Assembly: GCF_026241895.1 (NCBI RefSeq)
Contig: NZ_JAPJIV010000003.1
Location: 124,001 to 188,000, forward strand
DNA from: Pseudomonas sp. RIT-562
GTDB lineage: Bacteria; Pseudomonadota; Gammaproteobacteria; Pseudomonadales; Pseudomonadaceae
Direction: 5' to 3'
Length of the DNA stretch: 64,000 nt
The position numbers were made by a program, and so were the translations under genes. Position 1 is the first letter of the stretch; each line of letters begins with the position of its first letter. The notes under the pieces were generated by a model that saw only the letters and a list, made by a program, of their open reading frames with translations, searched no databases and was not told where the DNA came from. Positions 27,193 through 38,593 of this stretch are shown here, one piece after another.

Positions 27193-30100
27193 TCAAAAGC
27201 GTCGTAAATCGAGGGTCATCGGCAGCTCGTCGTTGATCTCCACAAGGGGCACCGACAGTTTGCCGGGGCTGTGTCCAATACGGAAAAACCGCGCCATCCG
27301 CCGGCTTTCTGCCTCGTTGGCGTTGACCGGCAAGCTGTCGTAGTTGCGTCCTCCCGGATGCGCCACGTGGTACTGGCAGCCGCCCAGGGAGCGCTGCATC
27401 CAGGTGTCGAGCAAGTCGAACACCAGGGGCGCGTGGACCGGGATGGTTGGCTGCAGGCAGTTGGCCGGTTGCCAGGCGCGGAAACGCACACCGGCGACGA
27501 ACTCGCCGACTCGGCCAGTAGGCTGCAGCGGCACGGGAATGCCATTGCAGGTCAGCAGATAGCGCTGCGGCGGCAAACCGCTGAGCTTGACCTGCAGGCG
27601 CTCCAGGGACGAGTCCACGTAACGCACCGTGCCGCCAGGCGCGCCCTCCTCACCCAGCACATGCCAAGGCTCCAGTGCCTGGCGCAGTTCCAGCTCGATG
27701 CCACTGACGGCGTAATCGCCGACTTTGGGAAAACGGAACTCCAGGTGCGCGGCGAACCACTCGGCGCGCACAGGGTAACCGGCTGCATTCAAGTCGACGA
27801 TAACGTCGGCGAAATCCTGTTCGATGAAGTGCGGCAACAGAAAGCGGTCATGCAGCTCGGTGCCCCAGCGCGCCAGCTTGGGCGGCGCATAAGGCTCACG
27901 CCAGAAGCGTGCGACCAGCGCGCGCAGCAGCAGCTGCTGGGTCAGGCTCATGCGCGCATGGGGCGGCATTTCAAAGGCGCGCAGTTCCAGCAAGCCGAGG
28001 CGACCGGTTGCCCCATCCGGGGAATACAGTTTGTCGATGCAGAACTCGGCCCGGTGAGTGTTGCCGGTGACATCGATCAGCAGGTTTCGCAGCAGCCGGT
28101 CCACCAGCCACGGCGCACACTCCTCGCCAGGTTCAGGCATCTGCGCGAAGGCGATCTCCAGTTCATATAACGCATCGTTGCGCGCCTCATCGACTCGCGG
28201 GGCTTGCGAAGTCGGGCCGATAAACAGGCCGGAGAACAGGTAGGACAGGGATGGATGGTTATGCCAATAGCTGATCAGGCTGCGCAACAGGTCCGGGCGC
28301 CGCAGGAATGGCGAGTCGGCCGGGGTTGCGCCGCCGAGAACAAAATGGTTGCCGCCGCCGGTGCCGGTGTGGCGACCATCAATCATGAATTTTTCGGTGG
28401 TCAGGCGAGTCTGCCGCGCCTGTTCGTAAAGAAACTCGGTGCGCTCGACCAGCTCGTCCCAGGTGGCAGAGGGTTGGACGTTGACCTCGATCACTCCCGG
28501 ATCAGGCGTCACGCGAAAGTTGCTCAAGCGCGGATCGCTCGGCGGCTCGTAGCCTTCAAGCAGCACCGGGCAATGCAATTCCTCGGCGGTGGCCTCGATG
28601 GCCGCAACCAACTCCAGATAGTCCTCGACCCGCTCCAGCGGCGGCATGAACAAGTACAGTCGCCCTTCCCGCGCCTCGGCACAGAACGCGGTGCGGGTCA
28701 GCCAGTCGGCAGACTCGTCGATCTTTGGCGTGCGCTCCTCGACCGCCGCCGACTGGGCCTGACCTTGCAGTTGCGCAGAGTCGGGTAAGGGCGGGAACTC
28801 CTGATTCGGATCCGCGGGATGAATGAAAGGGTACTCTGCGGCCTTGACCCAGGGCTGCGAGCCGAGTGGCAAGCGGTATCCCAGCGGCGAGTCACCAGGT
28901 ACCAACCGACAATGCTCGTCACGCAGGTACCAGCGACCACTTTGCCATTGGTCACCCTTGGCCGTACGCGCAAGGGGCAGCACCTGACCAATGACTTTAT
29001 CCAGTCCCTGGCTGAACACCTTGCGCAAGCGCGCACGCTCCAGTGGTTCTTCCAGGCGCGAGTCTTCGGCGCTGACGTTCTGCGGCAAGCTGCCTTCACG
29101 CCAGAGGTAGTAGAAATTGTCTTCGTAGGCGGGGAACACGAAGCGCGTGGGAATTTTCAGGCGTTCGGCCGCACTTGCCAGAAAACGCCCGGCCAGCTCG
29201 CCATCAGCGCCGTAGTCCTGCTGCTCGTCGGCAATCAAACCAGGGTTATGCCAGATTGGCACACCATCGCGGCGCCAGTAGCAGTTCAGCGACCAGCGCG
29301 GCAGTTGCTCACCCGGATACCACTTACCCTGGCCGAAATGCACCAGGCCATTGGGCGCGTAACGCTTGCGCATGCGCTCGAACAGTTCGGCCGACAGGCG
29401 CCGCTTGTCCGGGCCGAGCGCGGCGGTGTTCCATTCGGCGCCGTCCGGATCGTCGATGGAGACGAAGGTCGGCTCGCCGCCCATGGTCAGGCGTACGTCG
29501 CTTTCCAGCAGGTCCCCATCGATCTGCCGCCCCAGCGCCTGAATCGCCAGCCATTGCTCTTCGGTATACGGCCGGGTGACGCGAGGGGCTTCCCAGATGC
29601 GCTCCACGGACATTTCATGGGTGAATTCGCACTCGCAGGGTTCCACCAGGCCGCTGATCGGTGCCGCAGAGCCCGGATCAGGGCTGCACGCCAATGGAAT
29701 GTGGCCTTCGCCGGCAAACAGCCCGGAGGTGGCGTCCAGGCCGATCCAGCCGGCACCCGGCAGATAGACTTCGCACCAGGCGTGCAGGTCGGTGAAATCC
29801 ACCTCGGTGCCCGAAGGCCCGTCGAGACTTTTCACATCGGCGGTCAGCTGGATCAGGTAACCGGAGACGAAACGTGCGGCCAGGCCAAGGTTGCGTAACA
29901 GTTGCACCAGCAGCCATGCAGAGTCGCGGCAGGAACCCGAGGCATGTTCGAGGGTATGCTCGGGAGTTTGCACACCCGGCTCCATGCGAATGAGATAGCC
30001 GATGTCTTCACTCAGGCGCTGATTCAGCGCAACCAGGAAATCCACGCTGGGCAACGGTGTGCGATCGATGCCGTCGAGGTAGGCCGCGAACTTTGGGGTC

Positions 30101-30468
30101 AGCGGCAAGGTTTCCAGATACGGCGCCAGTTCCTTGCGCTCGTCGGCGGCGTAGGTGAAGGGGATTTTATCGGCATAGGGTTCGAGGAAGAAGTCGAAAG
30201 GATTGAAGACGGCCATTTCCGCCAGCAGATCGACTTCGATTCGCAGCTCTTCGGTTTTTTCCGGAAACACCAACCGCGCCAGGTAATTGCCCTGGGGGTC
30301 CTGCTGCCAGTTGATGAAGTGCTGTTCGGGCGAGACTTTCAGCGCATAGGACAAGATCCGCGTGCGACTGTGGGCGGCCGGGCGCAGCCGCACAATCTGC
30401 GGCCCGAGCTCGACGGCGCGGTCGTAGCGGTAATGCGTGACGTGATGCAATGCGACATGTATCGACAC
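27193..30468 (-). CDS. Transglutaminase-DUF2126 putative amidoligase
   Basis: A very large protein of 1091 residues. The start is a GTG at 30468, decided by AGGAGG six bases upstream; a longer frame reaching 30648 has no ribosome site. Residues 1-260 are a transglutaminase unit with Cys180 (GSCRDSAW), His229 (DLHAWCEV) and Asp245 (GLDATSG). The remainder, from about 360, is DUF2126 (PF09899), described as a putative amidoligase of the glutamine-synthetase-like fold, with HTGTGGGNHFVLGG as a conspicuous motif. It is upstream of the ATP-grasp/alpha-E and second transglutaminase genes in one strand run with an 88-base gap. The presumed role is building or editing an amide-linked peptide; no product is known. 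Confidence 0.88.
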   Translation of the reverse strand: MSIHVALHHVTHYRYDRAVELGPQIVRLRPAAHSRTRILSYALKVSPEQHFINWQQDPQGNYLARLVFPEKTEELRIEVDLLAEMAVFNPFDFFLEPYADKIPFTYAADERKELAPYLETLPLTPKFAAYLDGIDRTPLPSVDFLVALNQRLSEDIGYLIRMEPGVQTPEHTLEHASGSCRDSAWLLVQLLRNLGLAARFVSGYLIQLTADVKSLDGPSGTEVDFTDLHAWCEVYLPGAGWIGLDATSGLFAGEGHIPLACSPDPGSAAPISGLVEPCECEFTHEMSVERIWEAPRVTRPYTEEQWLAIQALGRQIDGDLLESDVRLTMGGEPTFVSIDDPDGAEWNTAALGPDKRRLSAELFERMRKRYAPNGLVHFGQGKWYPGEQLPRWSLNCYWRRDGVPIWHNPGLIADEQQDYGADGELAGRFLASAAERLKIPTRFVFPAYEDNFYYLWREGSLPQNVSAEDSRLEEPLERARLRKVFSQGLDKVIGQVLPLARTAKGDQWQSGRWYLRDEHCRLVPGDSPLGYRLPLGSQPWVKAAEYPFIHPADPNQEFPPLPDSAQLQGQAQSAAVEERTPKIDESADWLTRTAFCAEAREGRLYLFMPPLERVEDYLELVAAIEATAEELHCPVLLEGYEPPSDPRLSNFRVTPDPGVIEVNVQPSATWDELVERTEFLYEQARQTRLTTEKFMIDGRHTGTGGGNHFVLGGATPADSPFLRRPDLLRSLISYWHNHPSLSYLFSGLFIGPTSQAPRVDEARNDALYELEIAFAQMPEPGEECAPWLVDRLLRNLLIDVTGNTHRAEFCIDKLYSPDGATGRLGLLELRAFEMPPHARMSLTQQLLLRALVARFWREPYAPPKLARWGTELHDRFLLPHFIEQDFADVIVDLNAAGYPVRAEWFAAHLEFRFPKVGDYAVSGIELELRQALEPWHVLGEEGAPGGTVRYVDSSLERLQVKLSGLPPQRYLLTCNGIPVPLQPTGRVGEFVAGVRFRAWQPANCLQPTIPVHAPLVFDLLDTWMQRSLGGCQYHVAHPGGRNYDSLPVNANEAESRRMARFFRIGHSPGKLSVPLVEINDELPMTLDLRRF

Positions 30469-30648
30469 GGCGTGCCTCCTGCGAGCCCTAAGCGTATGTG
30501 TAAAGCGCGCAAGACTTATGCCATCCAGCACGGCTGGCGCTTTGTGCGATTGCTTGAGGCAGTACAGCACCAAAATCGGGCGATGCGGGAAATTGGTTTG
30601 GAGCATTTGCACGAAAATGTCGCGAAAATCAAAAGAAGCACAATGCAA

Positions 30649-30678
30649 AACGCCAACCCGAAGGTTGGCGTTCTGTTA
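30649..30678 (-). terminator. Terminator of ygiQ
   Basis: Minus-strand hairpin AACGCCAACC-TTCG-GGTTGGCGTT with a TTCG tetraloop and a following T-rich stretch, 20 bases after the ygiQ stop. Confidence 0.85.
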
Positions 30679-30692
30679 TCAGCGATCAGCGC

Positions 30693-32996
<2,304 letters not shown>

Positions 32997-33354
32997 GACG
33001 ATGACCGGTGTTGGTGTAGATAAGGACGCGCTTATTCACTGAAAATTTCGCGGGCGCGGAATATAGCACAAAAACTGACCAATTCCGACGGTAGCGGTCG
33101 GCTTTTACCATCAGCCCTCCCTCCCCCCGGGTCGAATGCCGCCTAGTCCGAGAAGGCGCTCGCGTTTGGCTAGGTTTCGCTCACTGATCCTCAAGCAGAG
33201 TCTCTCCATAAAAATCGCGCAGGTGCAAAGCGCTAGTTATAGAAATAAGTTGTTAATTAATTGGGCCGCGACTGTGTTGCAAGAGAGAAATCAATTTGAA
33301 AAAGTAGAACAGGAATAAATCCGATGTTTATAAACATTAATCCAGGAGCGACAA
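32997..33354. other. Non-coding gap with operator-like palindrome
   Basis: 358 bases without a gene. AT content rises from about 33200 and remains high into the next gene, suggesting acquired DNA. It holds the palindrome ATGTTTATAAACAT at 33324-33337, just upstream of the AGGAG ribosome site. Confidence 0.5.
33324..33337. promoter_or_regulatory. ATGTTTATAAACAT palindrome
   Basis: A perfect 14-base inverted repeat five bases before the AGGAG of the secreted-protein gene. It is a candidate operator or mRNA hairpin controlling translation. Confidence 0.35.
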
Positions 33355-33837
33355 ATGTTCAGGAAAAGTCTTTCAACGATTGGTTTAATATCTTTTTTGC
33401 TTTGTAACAACGCCATGGCTCAATCACCCGACCCATTGCATATAGTGGGTAACTATAAATGCACAGGGTACGACAGCCATGAAGGGTATTTTGAAGGCGA
33501 CCTGACATTCACTCTTGACGAGAAAGCCAGCAATTTTGCCCAAAGCTTTGGCGCCTACCAATTCAAGTTCCGCGTCGATCCCAACGGAACACCTGTCACC
33601 TATACCGGCTTTGCGGCGGCACAAGGTCAAACGCTGGCAATGTACTTTGCCAATGACAGCCAGCAAGCCCCTACTGATCTCGGCGTGGGCATGGCATCCA
33701 TAACCAATGCCCAAGACAGCAATGGTAAATACACCACCACCCTGCACAAATCTTATTATGCGCCGTACTACCAACGCGACGCCAAAGATGGCCCCGGTGC
33801 CGGTGGGCGCGGAACGGAAACCTGCGTTAAACAGTAA
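33355..33837 (+). CDS. Secreted protein of unknown function
   Basis: 160 residues preceded by CCAGGAGCGACAA. Signal peptide about 1-22 (LLCNNAMA-QSPDP). The mature protein begins with IVGNYKCTGYDSHEGYFEGD and ends GRGTETCVKQ. The two remaining cysteines (36 and 157) could form a disulfide tying both ends. The rest looks strand-rich. No family recognised. The base composition is more AT-rich than its neighbours, and it sits between ygiQ and dnaB, so it may have been gained by transfer. Confidence 0.75.
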   Translation: MFRKSLSTIGLISFLLCNNAMAQSPDPLHIVGNYKCTGYDSHEGYFEGDLTFTLDEKASNFAQSFGAYQFKFRVDPNGTPVTYTGFAAAQGQTLAMYFANDSQQAPTDLGVGMASITNAQDSNGKYTTTLHKSYYAPYYQRDAKDGPGAGGRGTETCVKQ

Positions 33838-33854
33838 ACAGATAATAAACCCTG

Positions 33855-33888
33855 CGCTGCCGACCGATAGATATATGGGTCGGCAGCG
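33855..33888. terminator. Hairpin between the secreted-protein gene and dnaB
   Basis: GCTGCCGACC and GGTCGGCAGC arms form a ten-pair stem between convergent genes. No strong T-run follows on either strand, so termination is likely but not certain. Confidence 0.5.
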
Positions 33889-33899
33889 ACTGCAATTAA

Positions 33900-35294
33900 T
33901 TACTCGTCGTCGAAGTTGTAACTACCCGGCGCCAGGTTTTCGAAGCGGGTGTACTTGCCAATGAACGCCAGTCGCGACGTGCCGATAGGACCGTTCCGCT
34001 GTTTACCGATGATGATCTCGGCAATGCCCTTGTGCTCGGTTTCCGGGTGATACACCTCATCCCGGTACACGAACATGATGACGTCAGCATCCTGCTCGAT
34101 CGCTCCGGATTCCCGGAGGTCAGAGTTGATCGGGCGTTTGTTGGGACGTTGCTCCAGGGAACGGTTGAGCTGGGACAGCGCCACCACCGGGCAGTTGAAT
34201 TCCTTCGCCAGCGCCTTTAGGGACCGGGAGATCTCGGAAATCTCGTTGGTCCGGTTATCGCCACCGGAACCTGGAATCTGCATCAATTGCAGGTAGTCGA
34301 TCATGATCAGCGCGACATCACCGTGTTCACGCACCAGACGCCGGGTCCGTGCACGCATCTCCGATGGGCTGATACCAGCCGTATCGTCGATGAACAGCTT
34401 GCGATCGTTGAGCAGGTTGACCGCCGAGGTCAGGCGCGGCCAATCGTCGTCATCGAGACGACCGGCACGGACCTTGGTCTGGTCGATCCGACCAAGCGAC
34501 GACAACATACGCATGATCAGCGACTCACCTGGCATCTCCAGCGAGTAGACCAGCACGCACTTGTCACTGCGCAACACGGCGTTTTCCACCAGGTTCATCG
34601 CAAAGGTGGTTTTACCCATGGATGGACGGCCGGCAACGATGATCAGGTCGGACGGCTGCAGGCCGCTGGTCTTCTCGTCGAGGTCGGTGTAGCCGGTGGA
34701 CAGGCCAGTGATGGCGTTGTCGGTGTTGAACAAGGTGTCGATGCGGTCGATGGCCTTGGTCAGCAGGTCATTCACACTGACCGGGCCGCCGGTTTTTGGC
34801 CGGGCCTCGGCAATCTGGAAAATCTGCCGCTCGGCTTCGTCGAGGATCTCTTCAGCAGTGCGACCTCCTGGATTGAAGGCGCTGTCAGCGATCTCGGTGG
34901 CGATACCGATCAGTTGGCGCAAGGTCGCTCGGGCGCGGACGATCTGCGCATACGCCTTGATGTTGGCGACGGACGGCGTGTTTTTCGCCAGCTCGCCCAG
35001 GTAACCGAGGCCACCGACCTGCGAGGTCTGACCTTCCTTGTCCAATTGCTCGGCAAGGGTCACGACGTCGATCGGCGAGTTCTGGTCGGCGAGCTTGGCG
35101 ATCGCGCGGAAGATCAGACGGTGGTCATGTCGATAGAAATCGCCGTCCGACACTTGATCGAGCACGCGCTCCCAGGCGTTGTTGTCCAGCATCAAACCAC
35201 CGAGCACGGCCTGTTCGGCCTCGATGGAATGTGGCGGCACCTTCAGGGCAGCGGTTTGCAGATCGTATTGCTCAGGAGCGGAGATATCGTTCAT
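33900..35294 (-). CDS. dnaB: Replicative DNA helicase DnaB
   Basis: 464 residues; hexameric helicase that unwinds DNA ahead of the replication fork. The N-terminal primase-interacting domain (20-120) includes SIEAEQAVLGGLMLD. The RecA-like motor has Walker A AGRPSMGKTT (221-230), Walker B LIMIDYLQLM and the R-finger region SDLRESGAIEQDADV. I use ATG 35294 (MNDISAPEQY); a GTG two codons upstream is possible. It lies after rplI, as in PAO1. Confidence 0.97.
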   Translation of the reverse strand: MNDISAPEQYDLQTAALKVPPHSIEAEQAVLGGLMLDNNAWERVLDQVSDGDFYRHDHRLIFRAIAKLADQNSPIDVVTLAEQLDKEGQTSQVGGLGYLGELAKNTPSVANIKAYAQIVRARATLRQLIGIATEIADSAFNPGGRTAEEILDEAERQIFQIAEARPKTGGPVSVNDLLTKAIDRIDTLFNTDNAITGLSTGYTDLDEKTSGLQPSDLIIVAGRPSMGKTTFAMNLVENAVLRSDKCVLVYSLEMPGESLIMRMLSSLGRIDQTKVRAGRLDDDDWPRLTSAVNLLNDRKLFIDDTAGISPSEMRARTRRLVREHGDVALIMIDYLQLMQIPGSGGDNRTNEISEISRSLKALAKEFNCPVVALSQLNRSLEQRPNKRPINSDLRESGAIEQDADVIMFVYRDEVYHPETEHKGIAEIIIGKQRNGPIGTSRLAFIGKYTRFENLAPGSYNFDDE

Positions 35295-35329
35295 GGCCAC
35301 TTGGTAATTTTATGAAAAGCAGGAAATAC

Positions 35330-35369
35330 AGAAAGACAAAGGGCACGACCTGTAAACAGGATCGTGCCC
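35330..35369 (-). terminator. Terminator after rplI
   Basis: Minus-strand stem GGGCACGATCCTG / CAGGTCGTGCCC with a TTTA loop, followed by TTTGTCTTT. It separates the ribosomal-protein operon from dnaB. Confidence 0.85.
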
Positions 35370-35414
35370 GATGTTACCGACAAGCACCCGAGGGTGCCAG
35401 CCGACAAGTGCTGC

Positions 35415-35861
35415 TTAAGCTGCTACCACGACAACGCGTACGGTGGCTTCAACTTCGGCGTGCAGGTGCACGGCTACGTCGAATTCGCCTACGTTGCGGA
35501 TAGTGCCGTTCGGCAGACGAACTTCGCTTTTTGCAACTTCAACGCCAGAGGCGGTCAGTGCATCAGCGATGTCGTGGGTGCCGATCGAACCGAACAGCTT
35601 GCCTTCGTCACCAGCGGTGGCAGTGATAGTCACTTCCAGCTCAGCCAGTTGGGCGGCACGGCTTTCAGCCGAAGTTTTGCGGTCTGCTGCGGCTTTTTCC
35701 AGCTCAGCGCGACGCTCTTCGAACGCAGCCAGGTTGGCCGGGGTCGCAGCGGTAGCTTTGCCGTAAGGCAGCAGGTAGTTACGACCGTAACCAGCCTTAA
35801 CGTTCACTTTGTCACCCAGGTTGCCCAGGTTGGTGACTTTTTCCAGAAGGATCAGTTGCAT
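35415..35861 (-). CDS. rplI: 50S ribosomal protein L9
   Basis: 148 residues with the standard N-terminal [20 protein letters not shown] and [13 protein letters not shown], a long central helix and the C-terminal domain. Last gene of the rpsF-rpsR-DUF2232-rplI operon. Stabilises the L1 stalk region of the large subunit. Confidence 0.98.
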   Translation of the reverse strand: MQLILLEKVTNLGNLGDKVNVKAGYGRNYLLPYGKATAATPANLAAFEERRAELEKAAADRKTSAESRAAQLAELEVTITATAGDEGKLFGSIGTHDIADALTASGVEVAKSEVRLPNGTIRNVGEFDVAVHLHAEVEATVRVVVVAA

Positions 35862-35880
35862 GTGAAAATCCTCTTAACTT

Positions 35881-36774
35881 TTAACCTTCACCGTTCGCGT
35901 TATCGGCGTCTTTCGGCGCCAGACGACCGCGAAAATCAATCAGGCTGTCGACGATGGCCAAGACCACCAGCAACGGATAGATCAGCTGCATGAACAGCAA
36001 CAGCGTGACGTACAACCCCACCAACCAGAACCTGGCCAATCGCTTCTGCGCCACCAGCCCATGAATCAGGGACAGTCCGGCGAACATCAGCGCTACGCTG
36101 CACAACGGCGTCAACATGGCCATCTGTGGACCGATGTTCGGCCCCAGAAGCATGCACGCCAGCAGCAACATCGCTGGTAGAAGCGGGAAGCGGATGGCGC
36201 GAAACTCGCGACCAAAACCACCCGGGTTGTACAACAACGCCTGCCAGTAGCGCCCGACAATCAGGCTCAGCACACTGACGATTTGCAACAAGGCCGCAAT
36301 CAGGCCGGTCAGGACCGGTGCAATCAGGGACGCAAAATGCGCTTGCTCGTCTACCGACAACTTCTGGTAGACATCACCGAGTAGCGACGGCATGACCTTT
36401 ATCAAGGCCTGCGCCAGCATCTCGATCTGGGGACCAAAAGCCATCCCCAGCACCACTGAAAACACCACTCCCATCGCTATGCTGACCAGCAGCACGCGGT
36501 TCCAGGACTCGCTTGCGCGCAAAACCAACGCAAGGCTCCAAGACCCCAGCAGCACCAGAAGTGAGCGTGGGTCATCGGCATAAAGCCACCAGACCAAGGC
36601 CGGCAGCAGTCCCAGAGCAAGAACGCTCGTCGCGTCCCTCAATCCGCGCCGCAGGAGCACGAAGCACCCAGCGGCAGCACCCAACCAATACAACAACGGC
36701 AATGCCGCGCATCCGGCCACTACGAGAGTGGCCTGCATACGGCCGCGCATGATGAACTCAGCTATGGCACGCAT
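35881..36774 (-). CDS. DUF2232-like membrane protein
   Basis: 297 residues with about eight hydrophobic segments and a short charged tail (GRLAPKDADNANGEG). It lies between rpsR and rplI, where pseudomonads consistently carry such a membrane protein (PA4933 in PAO1). AAGGA precedes the ATG. The family function is unknown; related proteins are linked by context to ribosome genes or to spore/cell-wall roles in Firmicutes. Confidence 0.8.
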   Translation of the reverse strand: MRAIAEFIMRGRMQATLVVAGCAALPLLYWLGAAAGCFVLLRRGLRDATSVLALGLLPALVWWLYADDPRSLLVLLGSWSLALVLRASESWNRVLLVSIAMGVVFSVVLGMAFGPQIEMLAQALIKVMPSLLGDVYQKLSVDEQAHFASLIAPVLTGLIAALLQIVSVLSLIVGRYWQALLYNPGGFGREFRAIRFPLLPAMLLLACMLLGPNIGPQMAMLTPLCSVALMFAGLSLIHGLVAQKRLARFWLVGLYVTLLLFMQLIYPLLVVLAIVDSLIDFRGRLAPKDADNANGEG

Positions 36775-36810
36775 GCATTCAATCCTTTGCTACGAGTCGA
36801 CTGCCCGGTC

Positions 36811-37041
36811 TCAGCGGCCGTGGCTGTCGGTGTAGGCCAGCAGGGCCAGGAAGCGGGCGCGCTTGATAGCGGTGGCCAGCTGACGCTGATAACGAGCTTT
36901 GGTACCGGTGATGCGGCTTGGAACAATTTTGCCGGTCTCGGATACGTAGGCTTTCAGAGTGTTGAGATCTTTGTAATCGATCTCTTTCACGTCTTCAGCG
37001 GTGAAGCGGCAGAATTTACGACGACGGAAGAAACGTGCCAT
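36811..37041 (-). CDS. rpsR: 30S ribosomal protein S18
   Basis: 76 residues ([20 protein letters not shown] and the [20 protein letters not shown] block). It pairs with S6 on the small-subunit platform. Follows rpsF by 28 bases. Confidence 0.98.
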
Positions 37042-37069
37042 GTAATAGGCTCCTCAAAAGGTCCGTGGA

Positions 37070-37492
37070 TTACTCGTCAGCGTTATCGCTGTTGTCGCTG
37101 TCATCACTATCAGCGCTTTCAGCGCCTTCGTGCTCAGGACGGTCGCGACGCTCACGGCGCTCACTGCGGTTTTCTTCAGCCTTGAGCATCTCGGATTGGC
37201 CGGTAACGGCTTCTTCGCGACGGATGACCAGGTTACGGATCACTGCATCGTTGTAGCGGAAGTTGTCTTCCAGCTCGGCCAGGGCCTTGCCAGTGCACTC
37301 AACGTTCAGCATCACGTAGTGAGCCTTGTGAACATTGTTGATTGCGTAGGCCAGTTGACGACGGCCCCAATCTTCCAGACGGTGGATTTTGCCGCCGTCT
37401 TCTTCGATCAGCTTGGTGTAACGCTCAACCATGCCGCCGACTTGCTCGCTTTGATCCGGGTGGACCAAAAAGATGATTTCGTAATGACGCAT
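37070..37492 (-). CDS. rpsF: 30S ribosomal protein S6
   Basis: 140 residues ([18 protein letters not shown]). The C-terminal tail is charged and ends in a Ser/Asp run, as in gamma-proteobacterial S6 that is glutamylated by RimK in some species; here the tail ends NADE. First gene of the operon, with a short hairpin upstream of its ribosome site. Confidence 0.98.
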   Translation of the reverse strand: MRHYEIIFLVHPDQSEQVGGMVERYTKLIEEDGGKIHRLEDWGRRQLAYAINNVHKAHYVMLNVECTGKALAELEDNFRYNDAVIRNLVIRREEAVTGQSEMLKAEENRSERRERRDRPEHEGAESADSDDSDNSDNADE

Positions 37493-37518
37493 GAATGCTC
37501 CTTACGGGTTGTAGCCTG

Positions 37519-37532
37519 CCGCTCAAAAGCGG
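37519..37532 (-). promoter_or_regulatory. Leader hairpin before rpsF
   Basis: Minus-strand CCGCT-TTTG-AGCGG hairpin followed by ACCCGTAAGGAG. Many bacteria have an S6:S18-binding leader here containing a CCG element; a match to that motif is plausible but not proven from sequence alone. Confidence 0.3.
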
Positions 37533-37696
37533 TCAGACAAGGAGTGAATGACACTTATGGACTTGCTTGCGATAGACACATGCGTGCCTGCCGTCACAGC
37601 AAGGGGCGCAATTGTAGAGAAGGGACGGGTGAGGCGCAAGGCAATTGGTGATTATTTGAACAATCACCTGGACTCAATTCCGAACACCTTAGGAAC

Positions 37697-37801
37697 CTGT
37701 AGGAGCTGTCGAGCGAAACGAGGCTGCGATCTTTTGATCTTGCTTTTAAAAAACAACATCAAAAGATCGCAGCCTCGTTTCACTCGACAGCTCCTACGGG
37801 G
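37697..37801. repeat. Long hairpin repeat, 'GCTGCGATCTTTTGAT' family
   Basis: Arms of about 43 bases, TGTAGGAGCTGTCGAGCGAA...GCTGCGATCTTTTGAT and the near-perfect complement, separated by a short AT-rich loop. Same family as 60947-61020. Located at the 3' side of rlmB. Confidence 0.85.
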
Positions 37802-37831
37802 TCCCACGGGGCCTGCGAGTCCTGCGTAGTG

Positions 37832-38593
37832 TCAGGACTTTTTGGTGGTGGCCTTGACGCTACGCTGGCGCTGGGCTTCGAATAGGCATACGCCCGTCGC
37901 CACGGACACGTTGAGACTGCTGACGCTGCCAGCCATCGGCAGGTGCACCAGATAGTCGCAGAGGTCACGAGTCAGGCGACGCATGCCGCTGCCTTCCGCA
38001 CCCATGATCAGGATGGTCGGACCGGTCATGTCGTGCTGATACAGACTCTGTTCAGCCTCGCCCGCCGTGCCGACCACCCACAAGCCGCGCTGCTTGAGTT
38101 TTTCAAGCGTGCGCGCGAGGTTGGTCACTGCTACCAGTGGAATCACTTCCGCTGCACCGCAGGCGACCTTGCGCACAGTCGGGGTCAGGGTAGCCGACTT
38201 GTCCTTGGGCACAATCACCGCCAGCGCGCCGGCCGCATCAGCCGAACGCAGGCAGGCGCCGAGGTTGTGCGGGTCGGTCACGCCGTCCAGCACCAGCAGC
38301 AGCGGTGCGCCGTCGGTGCGATCCAGCAGCTCGTCGAGCATCGCCTCGCCCCAGACCTGGCTCGGACTGACGTCCGCCACCACGCCCTGGTGCACGCCTT
38401 CGACCCAGGCATCCAGCTCACGACGCTCGGCATTGCCGACCGCCACGCGATTTTCCGCAGCGAGCTCGATCAGCGTTTGTACGCGCGGATCATTGCGACC
38501 TTCAGCCAACCAGATTTGCTTGACGCGTTTCGGGTGGTGACGAAGCAACGCTTCTACGGCATGCACGCCGTAGATTTTTTCCAACTGACTCAT
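37832..38593 (-). CDS. rlmB: 23S rRNA 2'-O-methyltransferase RlmB
   Basis: 253 residues; methylates Gm2251 in the peptidyl-transferase P loop. The N-terminal substrate domain begins EKIYGVHAVEALLRHHPKRV. The SPOUT knot has NLGACLRSADAAGA, VRKVACGAAEVIPL and MGAEGSGMRRL. The ATG overlaps the rnr stop by four bases. Confidence 0.97.
   Translation of the reverse strand: MSQLEKIYGVHAVEALLRHHPKRVKQIWLAEGRNDPRVQTLIELAAENRVAVGNAERRELDAWVEGVHQGVVADVSPSQVWGEAMLDELLDRTDGAPLLLVLDGVTDPHNLGACLRSADAAGALAVIVPKDKSATLTPTVRKVACGAAEVIPLVAVTNLARTLEKLKQRGLWVVGTAGEAEQSLYQHDMTGPTILIMGAEGSGMRRLTRDLCDYLVHLPMAGSVSSLNVSVATGVCLFEAQRQRSVKATTKKS

Larger units (their letters stand above)
37493..37831. other. Gap between rlmB and rpsF
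   Basis: 339 bases. It contains the rpsF leader on the right and a long inverted-repeat element at 37697-37801. No gene is seen. Confidence 0.7.
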
